From NCBI GenBank assembly GCA_002005505.1, contig KV908776.1, forward strand, positions 1 through 22,500: a stretch of DNA of 22,500 bases, written 5' to 3'. A program made the position numbers and the translations under genes. The stretch's first letter is position 1, and every line of letters begins with the position of its first letter. The DNA is from Botryococcus braunii (lineage: Eukaryota > Chlorophyta > Trebouxiophyceae). The notes below the pieces were generated by a model. It saw only the letters and a program-made list of their open reading frames with translations. It had not been told where the DNA came from and searched no databases. This document shows, in pieces, positions 17,801 to 22,500 of the stretch.

Positions 17801-18749
17801 ACAATACATGTGTTTTGTTGTCATGAGTCAAGGACACAGCATTCAATTTCCAATTAACAACTGGGTTAAAAGCAGTGAGCCAAGGTTTGCCCAAGACAAG
17901 ATCATAATACATCAACTCAGTAGGGAGGCAGGTGACTCTAAAACCCAATGTCCCAACAGTCAGGTCAGTTGACACACTATGTCCTACCATAGATGTTCTC
18001 CCATCAGCCACTCTTACAGTAACATGTGAACTCAAAGATTCAGTGGGAAGGGCAAGCACAAGTTTATCATCAATAAAATTTGCAGATGCTCCACTGTCTA
18101 ACAAAATCCTGACAGTCCTACCAGCAAGAGTTCCCTCAAACTCAATACAAGTAGCTGAAAGATCAGGACCATCCACAATGTGTCTACTGTCTAGCTGGAC
18201 AAAAGAGTCAAAACAGGTTGCAGGCAGTGGCTTCTTCTTCACACCGAGACAGCCAGACTGTACCAAACAACTAAACAAGGGCAAGCCTGTATGGGAATTG
18301 CAATGGGGTGTGCACATAGTGGTGGAAGATAAACCCAATGCAGCCAAAACAGTAGCCGAAAGTAGCAATTCATGTGATTGCTGTGAAGTAGTCCCTTCCA
18401 GCACCTGTCCACAGTGACTTGAACAAGAAAGCACAGTCAATCTGGTCCCTGGTAACAACTGTGACACAAGCTGGCTGACAGAATCCTCTCTATCACTACT
18501 ATCAACAAACAAAACAACATGAGCATCACTATCAATAAGGTGAGGAGCTGCATCTCTCTTACACATGCTCTCAGGACTAGCTAGGTCACTGGCAGAGGGG
18601 GATGTCTGAAACTCTCTACACAAACCATGCCCACCTACAATATGGGTCATGAAATTATGGTAACAACTGTGGAAATAATTCTGCAGATGACCAAGCTCAT
18701 ACAAAACAGGAATACCATACTGGGGCTCTGAACAGTTGGCTGGCATCAT
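14850..18749 (-). CDS. pol: Pol polyprotein: protease, RT, RNase H, integrase, chromodomain (retrotransposon 2)
   Basis: This is a 1299-aa intact polyprotein. In order: an N-terminal Cys/Ser-rich region of unknown role; aspartic protease LLDSGASANF (Asp218); reverse transcriptase with YLDD (554-557); RNase H HVDASGFAVGAVL (Asp703) with YDRELLA and HIDQQ; an integrase zinc region ending CRSCDTC; catalytic Asp956, Asp1016 and Glu1052 (D,D-35-E); and a chromodomain at about 1248-1295 (YEVEAII... YLVKWKGYDETENTWEPL). No key residue is missing. The start ATG (18749, followed by a second ATG) lies 43 nt after the gag stop. A TGA in the pol frame (18759-18761) rules out simple frameshift extension from gag, so pol probably uses reinitiation, bypass or a spliced message. 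Confidence 0.96.
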   Translation of the reverse strand: MMPANCSEPQYGIPVLYELGHLQNYFHSCYHNFMTHIVGGHGLCREFQTSPSASDLASPESMCKRDAAPHLIDSDAHVVLFVDSSDREDSVSQLVSQLLPGTRLTVLSCSSHCGQVLEGTTSQQSHELLLSATVLAALGLSSTTMCTPHCNSHTGLPLFSCLVQSGCLGVKKKPLPATCFDSFVQLDSRHIVDGPDLSATCIEFEGTLAGRTVRILLDSGASANFIDDKLVLALPTESLSSHVTVRVADGRTSMVGHSVSTDLTVGTLGFRVTCLPTELMYYDLVLGKPWLTAFNPVVNWKLNAVSLTHDNKTHVLLGCQRSGMPEYVISSMEVEEMVKLGESIYVVQLNAVTDSPDTDAHNVPELEELLQEFKDVLSGLPEGLPPLRAGDHHIRLEPDATPPASRIYPLSRAQLAELRAQLQELLERGFIRPSTSPFGAPILFVPKKDGGWRLCIDYRALNRITVRNQHPLPRIDEMFEQLHGSCIFSKLDLASGYHQIRMHEDSIEKTAFKTRYGHYEFTVMPFGLTNAPATFQAVMNSVLAPFLDRFVLVYLDDILIYSKSVAEHMEHLRTVLSVLREHKFYCKRSKCEFAAKQVEYLGHLLTPDGIKVDPRKVAAIQDWPTPCNVSQLRGFLGLTQYYDTFIDHFADVAYPMTELLKKDVPWTWEGPQREAFIALKDLVSSPPCLLMPDLDKPFVVHVDASGFAVGAVLQQDQGQGLQPVAFESRKLQPPERKLAPYDRELLALVHALLKWKHLLLGAKFTVHIDQQALKYLLTAPVRTSRQERWLTEIMRFMPDIKYVKGTDNVVADALSRRVDLAVMHVSSVAVSSLLQEIALLCVSDPTVAKLVDEGVLVLRDSVPYSVQSGKVYVPGALREKVLRECHTTPFSGHLGINKMYELVCREFWWPRLSSSVRDFCRSCDTCQRTKGTGAVPYGLLQPLPIPDGPWQSVSLDLVTDLPVCCGFDSIVVFVDRFSKLCVLAACTKIITVPQLAQLFIDRVFVRFGMPTSIVGDRDPRFTSHFWKAFVKLLGTEIAMSTAYHPQTDGQTERMNRTMEDMLRGFVGPRQDDWCKYLSMVEFAYNNSLQASTLQTPFFLNHGRHPLTPLSSAVPSRSANPAVSEWVEGLQTALKSAKSNLASAQQRQKSYADRKRRDHPFKVGDQVLLAARKNQLSPGLSSKLSAKYFGPFTIAAAVGTRAFRLILPETVNIHPVFHVSQLKPYVSSYVPVTVTSPPPLYADKRGGVYEVEAIIAKKKVGKSWRYLVKWKGYDETENTWEPLAHVRHLADDVAAAPVLS

Positions 18750-18792
18750 AAACAGAACTCACACTGCTGTTTTACCAAGGAAGACCCACAAA

Positions 18793-19830
18793 TCAAGTAG
18801 TACTTGACTTGCGCTTGGGTTGTCTGAGCTCTGGATGCAATTTCCAGCAACGCTCTGCTGCGTGTCCTGCCTTGCCACAATGTGCGCAGGGCTGCGCAGA
18901 AGTTTTTGTCGGGCCTGGTGTCTTGGAGTCAGGGGAGAACTTTGGAGCAGGGTTCACAGGCTTAGACGGTCCTGGAAGGTCTGATATTGTCACAGCATGC
19001 TTGAAGTGGTCTTCCAAGGTCTGGGGATACTGTAGGGAGATGCTTTTCTGAAGATCAGCCCTGCAGCCAGCCAAAAATAAGTGACACAAAGTCTCATCTG
19101 CAAATGCCTTTGGAACCTTTGACCTCAATGCATTAAATGATGCAATATAGCTTCGCATGTCAGTCTTTCCCTGTGAGAGACTCAGCAACTGCTCTAAATG
19201 CCTCTTAGGCAGCTCTACAGGCCTAAAAGCAGCAGTAAGTGCAGTCACAAACGATTCCCACGTCCCATAAGCAGCAAGACTCCCTGAAGCAATTAACTTA
19301 AATTGCCCAGTCCACCAATCCAATGCTTTTCCTCGCAAAAACATCGCTGCCACCTCTACAGACCTCCTCGTCTGTAGATCTACATCGTACGCACGCAAAT
19401 ACATCTCGGTTTGCATGAGCCATGGATCCAACTTCATTGGATCTCCCTCAAACACAGCCGGATCCGGGAATTTAAGAGAAGGCTTCCCTGAACTGGTGGA
19501 CGACGCTGATGCCGGTGCCGGCATGGACATGGGCACAGGCTGAGGCGCCACCACTGGTGCAGGCTGAGCCAGCGCAAGCTGAATCACTTTCTCTAACCCA
19601 TCTATGATGTTTTGAGTCGACGTCGGAGTAGGGGCAAGCGAAGGAACACCAGATCCACTAGCAACGGCTAGTTGCGGCAGAGCACCGATGTCTTGTAAAT
19701 GCCTTATCATAACAGCAGGATCTACAGCTGACAAGTCTACATCTTCATCATCCTGAAGATCTAAAGCTGGATCTTGCTCAATAGGGCTACAAGCACGGGC
19801 TCTCGAACCGGAACGCGGATGCCGCGACAT
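18793..19830 (-). CDS. gag: Gag protein of retrotransposon 2
   Basis: This 345-aa nucleocapsid protein packages the element's RNA. The N-terminal third is acidic, then Ala/Pro/Ser-rich. A retrotransposon gag domain follows (about 118-290; LKFPDPAVFEGDPMKLDPWLMQTEMYL... KALDWWTGQFK... YIASFNALRSKV). A CCHC zinc knuckle, CAHCGKAGHAAERC, sits at about 315-328. The tail is basic (QPKRKSS). The frame is intact, unlike gag of retrotransposon 1. The leader between the primer site and ATG 19830 is about 58 nt. Confidence 0.93.
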   Translation of the reverse strand: MSRHPRSGSRARACSPIEQDPALDLQDDEDVDLSAVDPAVMIRHLQDIGALPQLAVASGSGVPSLAPTPTSTQNIIDGLEKVIQLALAQPAPVVAPQPVPMSMPAPASASSTSSGKPSLKFPDPAVFEGDPMKLDPWLMQTEMYLRAYDVDLQTRRSVEVAAMFLRGKALDWWTGQFKLIASGSLAAYGTWESFVTALTAAFRPVELPKRHLEQLLSLSQGKTDMRSYIASFNALRSKVPKAFADETLCHLFLAGCRADLQKSISLQYPQTLEDHFKHAVTISDLPGPSKPVNPAPKFSPDSKTPGPTKTSAQPCAHCGKAGHAAERCWKLHPELRQPKRKSSTT

Positions 19831-19888
19831 AATGAACTGCGAGAGAAAAGGAAACGCACCACGAACAACGACAAGGAACTAATCCTTG

Positions 19889-19900
19889 TCGCCGATACCA
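19889..19900 (-). promoter_or_regulatory. Primer binding site of retrotransposon 2
   Basis: On the - strand TGGTATCGGCGA starts one base after the 5' LTR. It is the same 12-mer as in retrotransposon 1, pointing to priming by the same host tRNA (3' end TCGCCGATACCA, initiator-Met-like by its TGGTATC start). Confidence 0.75.
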
Positions 19901-19901
19901 C

Positions 19902-20163
19902 TGTAGCGTTAACTAAGCGGAAGAGGTTTTTTATGAGACAGTGAGACGTTCGTGGTGTGCAACGAAAGAGTGTTACATGATTGATTCGCAAGCCCACTCT
20001 TAAACCCAGGGTGGGTTGAATTATACTGTACTGCCACAGACGCGTAGTCGGGCAACCGAGCGAACTACTTGAGCGAGGTTGTACTGCGAATCCAGATCAC
20101 ATGGCAAGTCAAAGAGCAATGCCAAGGACCATACTAGAGCATTATACCCTAGGAAATGCTACA
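19902..20163 (-). repeat. 5' LTR of retrotransposon 2
   Basis: 262 bp, read as identical to 13831-14092. Because transcription runs on the - strand, this copy carries the promoter. It also supplies the TAG that now ends the capsid N-terminal reading frame. Confidence 0.96.
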
Positions 20164-20168
20164 GCTGG
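20164..20168. repeat. Target site duplication GCTGG, right copy
   Basis: GCTGG follows the GCTACA terminus and matches the left copy at 13826-13830. Confidence 0.93.
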
Positions 20169-21142
20169 TACGCTGTAATATAGTCGCATGGCATCTGGGG
20201 GTATTGGACGGAGTTGATTTGGTACTGGAACAGCGTGCTTGCACCATCACTCTGGAAATAATGGTATGGAGACACGCCTGCAGTGGAGGAATACACTTGG
20301 TCTGTGTTGTCGAAAGTATTAGGCCTCAAAGTAGCATAAAGATTATCGATAGACCCTGCATTAATATTCCATGTAAGAGAGCCGGCATTGACAGACGACG
20401 AACCAGGGAACATACCCCAATCCTTGAACGGAATATCAATGGATCCCCCGCTCTCGAGTTGCTGACGAAGAGCGGAATCAAAGAAACCGTCGTTGAAACT
20501 TATGACGTCAATGTAAAATTTGACATTTGACACAGTATAGCTGGCTCCCGTATTGACGCTGTTGAACACAGACAGAATAGCATTAGAGGCGAACTGGATA
20601 CTCAATTTCATTGACCCACATACATTGAGCGGCATATAACGGATGTAATCGCATCCCAGAACACCTTCCCAATCGGTAATAAGGTATGTCTTTGTCCCGA
20701 AAGTTGTTGTAGCTGACGGTGTGGGCACGACCCCCCCCTCAAACAGGGACAGCTCCGTAAGTTTGTTCGAACCGACGGTCAGGTTCTTTTTTATGTGCTT
20801 GATGGAACCATAGTCCGAGACGCTGGTAAGTGCCAGTGGTTGACCATTCAAACTCACGTCGAGGCGCTGGATGAACGAGGTAGAGTGGCGTGGCGGTAAA
20901 ACGTTGTTCGCTACAGACGTTCCTGATGCAGATGTTGCGCATGTAGCCGCCACATCAAATCGCATCACGAGCGACCTCAAATCTACGAGGGCGTTAGAGG
21001 GCAGGTTGGCTTCCACGGGGGCAGAGGCAGGGTACCAGGGTCCGGCATTGGTGGGGCTAAATTGTACGGTCTGTTTTGAGAAAGAGGAAATCCTGTTGGC
21101 AAAAAATCGGAGGCTCTTAGGGAGGATTGGTGATTCAGCCAT
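20164..21142 (-). pseudogene. MCP: Major capsid protein, N-terminal fragment (5' of retrotransposon 2)
   Basis: This is the main building block of the icosahedral shell. It starts at ATG 21142, 30 nt after the 65-aa ORF. About 326 viral codons remain before the retrotransposon adds Leu and a stop. PLV-type MCP features are visible: LPSNALVDLRSLVMRFDVAATC, VLPPRHSTSFIQRLDVSLNGQPL, SDYGSIKHIKKNLTVG and DWEGVLGCDYIRYMPLNVCGSMKLSIQFA. The expected double jelly roll of about 420 residues is completed by 13539-13825 in frame. The truncated product lacks the end of the second barrel and would not be expected to assemble. There are no other breaks, so the gene was open until the insertion. Confidence 0.88.
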
Positions 21143-21172
21143 TTTTTGTAATACAGTATGGGAATAAAAAAA

Positions 21173-21370
21173 TTACGCAGACGCTTCCTGTTCCCGCTGC
21201 TCCCTTTCCTGCTTCCGCTGTTGATGGCGTTCATGTACCTCGACCCCCATCTTTAATACCTGTAAGGTCGGGGGAAGCCTGTATTGCAGGGGGCTTGTCA
21301 TACGAGAGGGTGTCTTGTGGCCATGTGGTAATTTTTTTAGATTAATCAGAGCCATATATAAAACACTCAT
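21173..21370 (-). CDS. Small hypothetical protein (65 aa) between penton and capsid genes
   Basis: The ATG overlaps the penton TGA as ATGA (21367-21370), a layout that suggests coupled translation and supports a real gene. The N-terminus is moderately hydrophobic (MSVLYMALINL). The C-terminus is a highly charged, probably helical segment (EVHERHQQRKQEREQREQEASA). No family is recognised. It ends 30 nt before the MCP start. Confidence 0.6.
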   Translation of the reverse strand: MSVLYMALINLKKLPHGHKTPSRMTSPLQYRLPPTLQVLKMGVEVHERHQQRKQEREQREQEASA

Positions 21371-22230
21371 ATAATTTTTTGTATTGGAGCATAGTCCCTT
21401 TCTAATGACTGACCAATGAGAGAGAGTTTGCTGAGTTCCTTTAGATGCCCGAGCTGCTCTTTAAGCCCTTGTAGTTCCTTTATCATAACCGAGGTGTCAT
21501 CGTGCCACGTTTCCAAGGTAAGGACGATGAAGACTTGGCTGTTTAGTGGCAGGTTAATACCCGAGTAATCAACGACAGACAGGCGGAGATCTTGTAGTAT
21601 GCGGAGGCTGGGGACGGAGGTAGAGTACACTCCATCATCCTCATAGCATACCTTGGAATACGGTGGCGTAATGATTGGGATTTGACAGAGGGTTTGTGTT
21701 GGGACAGAGGTAGCTCCGGAGATGGTCATGTTCTTTGCGAAACTTGCACGGATGTAGATAAGGTCAAAGTTGGTGTCGACGTTTACCAAACCAGGGGCTA
21801 CAAATCCGTCCGCGATGGTGTACAACTCTTTGTTAAAGCCAAGAAGCTCATATGCGCTATTTGGAATGTTGAAGTCCAGGGTGAAGGGTAGGATGGTAGA
21901 GAATGACAGCTTGTTGTTTGTTTGATTGTAAATAGCATTCGCTCCGGACGGCAGGTGGGTGTTGAGGTCTGCGATGAGTTCGTAGGGACTTGGTTTTCCG
22001 TGCTTAAGTTGGCCAGGTGTGTTATTTACGAGAAGACTGTCTGTGTATTGGGAAACCACATCGAAATCGTTTTGGCAGATGAATGATGAGATGTACAACT
22101 TATGTGAGTAGCTACTGTCCTCTGGGACAGGTAAGTTTGTTGTGTCTATGGAGACATTGAAATCCGATAATGAAGCCGAGATGCGGTTCAAGCTATTTAT
22201 GAAACAATGGGATTTTGAGACTAACTTCAT
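21367..22230 (-). CDS. Penton / minor capsid protein
   Basis: This is a 287-aa intact protein, expected to be a single-jelly-roll protein filling the capsid vertices. Support: it lies directly upstream of MCP; it is beta-rich; and near the C-terminal side it has LRILQDLRLSVVDYSGINLPLNSQVFIVLTLET, a strand-turn-strand pattern (D-x-x-G-x-x-L) typical of minor capsid proteins of polintons and PLVs. A late amphipathic helix (MIKELQGLKEQLGHLKELSKL) follows. NSAYELLGFNKELY also recalls minor capsid proteins of this group. It is the first gene of a - strand operon with the 65-aa ORF, MCP and 82-aa ORF. The family assignment is from pattern memory. Confidence 0.78.
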   Translation of the reverse strand: MKLVSKSHCFINSLNRISASLSDFNVSIDTTNLPVPEDSSYSHKLYISSFICQNDFDVVSQYTDSLLVNNTPGQLKHGKPSPYELIADLNTHLPSGANAIYNQTNNKLSFSTILPFTLDFNIPNSAYELLGFNKELYTIADGFVAPGLVNVDTNFDLIYIRASFAKNMTISGATSVPTQTLCQIPIITPPYSKVCYEDDGVYSTSVPSLRILQDLRLSVVDYSGINLPLNSQVFIVLTLETWHDDTSVMIKELQGLKEQLGHLKELSKLSLIGQSLERDYAPIQKII

Positions 22231-22258
22231 TATTTATTATATCTATGCATAATTATTA
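22231..22258. promoter_or_regulatory. Probable bidirectional promoter region
   Basis: Only 28 bp separate the divergent starts of the penton gene (-) and the partial right-end gene (+). The stretch is almost all A/T and includes TATTTATTATAT and TAATTATTA, so TATA-like boxes could serve both directions. No defined viral promoter motif can be shown from one site. Confidence 0.4.
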
Positions 22259-22500
22259 ATGGGCATAGCATCTATTTTTGAATCTTTTACCATCAACTGT
22301 TTTTTGCCACAAAAATCTAAACGAGAAGATGAGGAAACAACGAAGAAATACGAGAATCTATACAAGATTGCTACGGAATATGAAATACATGTGTTGCCAA
22401 TCAAAGATGCCTTTTATCTACAGAATTTATATCCAATAACGAATCATGTCGATAGATGGAACACATTTGTGGTGGGAAATGATAAAACTTATATAATGCA
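22259..22500 (+). CDS. Hypothetical protein, 5' part only (runs off window)
   Basis: ATG 22259 opens a frame of 80 codons that is still open at the window end. The start reads MGIASIFESFTINCFLPQKSKR, followed by a charged region and EIHVLPIKDAFYLQNLYP... WNTFVVGNDKTYIM. I do not recognise it. It is divergent from the penton gene, and the AT-rich leader and unbroken frame support it as a real viral gene. Confidence 0.55.
   Translation, partial: MGIASIFESFTINCFLPQKSKREDEETTKKYENLYKIATEYEIHVLPIKDAFYLQNLYPITNHVDRWNTFVVGNDKTYIM

Larger units (their letters stand above)
13831..20163 (-). mobile_element. Ty3/gypsy chromovirus LTR retrotransposon 2, complete, inserted in the capsid gene
   Basis: This is a full-length 6333-bp element on the - strand: 262-bp LTRs with TGTAGC...GCTACA ends, primer site, separate gag and pol ORFs, a long 3' UTR and a polypurine tract. 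A perfect 5-bp duplication GCTGG flanks it. The two LTRs read as identical, and gag and pol are both open, so the insertion is very recent and the element may still be active. It differs from retrotransposon 1 in LTR sequence, gag and pol, so the two are separate families. Confidence 0.96.
6633..22500. mobile_element. Endogenous polinton-like virus segment (interrupted at 13831-20163)
   Basis: Outside the two retrotransposons the genes form a PLV-type set: capsid protein, penton protein, packaging ATPase, fibre with S74 domain, class 3 lipase, zinc-finger/nuclease and small ORFs. They are densely packed in two convergent blocks meeting at 12088-12116, with overlaps of 1 to 47 nt. Integrase, polymerase and terminal repeats are not seen, so the virus must extend beyond both window ends. 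The PLV assignment rests on the capsid and ATPase sequence features and is an inference from memory of the family, not a search result. Confidence 0.8.

Noticed and set aside
17932..18417. 161-aa + strand ORF inside retrotransposon 2
   Set aside because: It is antisense to the protease region of pol and shows no domain; treated as a shadow.
20871..21345. + strand ORFs opposite MCP and the 65-aa gene
   Set aside because: They lie opposite recognised or better-supported genes and carry no motif.

Overview
The window looks like eukaryotic nuclear DNA carrying an endogenous polinton-like virus (PLV; small dsDNA viruses of algae and other protists) into which two Ty3/gypsy LTR retrotransposons of the chromovirus type have inserted. 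The viral part is recognised by its virion module: a double-jelly-roll-type major capsid protein (MCP), a penton/minor capsid protein and an A32/FtsK-HerA-like packaging ATPase. It also carries a fibre with a C-terminal intramolecular chaperone (peptidase S74) domain, a class 3 lipase and a zinc-finger/nuclease fusion. The host cannot be named from this sequence. An alga or other protist is likely from the PLV family's known host range, and LTR elements with chromodomains fit a eukaryotic chromosome.

Layout. 1-6632: retrotransposon 1 on the + strand, with a partial 5' LTR, a primer binding site, a frame-broken gag, an intact 1395-aa pol, a 3' UTR with a polypurine tract, and the 3' LTR. It sits inside the fibre gene, whose 3' part resumes at 6633. 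6633-12116: + strand viral genes, tightly packed (S74 fibre, lipase, Cys-cluster protein, packaging ATPase and two small overlapping ORFs). 12088-13239: convergent C2H2 zinc-finger/nuclease gene. 13269-22230: - strand virion operon, in order of transcription penton, a 65-aa ORF, MCP and an 82-aa ORF. 13831-20163: retrotransposon 2 (- strand, 6333 bp), which splits the MCP gene. 22259 to the window end: a divergent partial + strand gene that I do not recognise.

State of the provirus. Retrotransposon 2 has two LTRs that read as identical over 262 bp and a perfect 5-bp target duplication (GCTGG). Removing it arithmetically leaves the MCP frame continuous (979 + 287 nt, a multiple of 3), so the MCP gene was open until a very recent insertion. 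The lipase has one in-frame TGA and the zinc-finger/nuclease one in-frame TAA, with open frame and conserved motifs on both sides. The locus therefore looks like a recently intact viral genome early in decay.

Caution. In the first ~1.4 kb, nearly every difference from expectation is a single-base loss, mostly in short homopolymers: five in the 5' LTR against its 3' copy, and two or three frame breaks in gag. This may be consensus error rather than biology.
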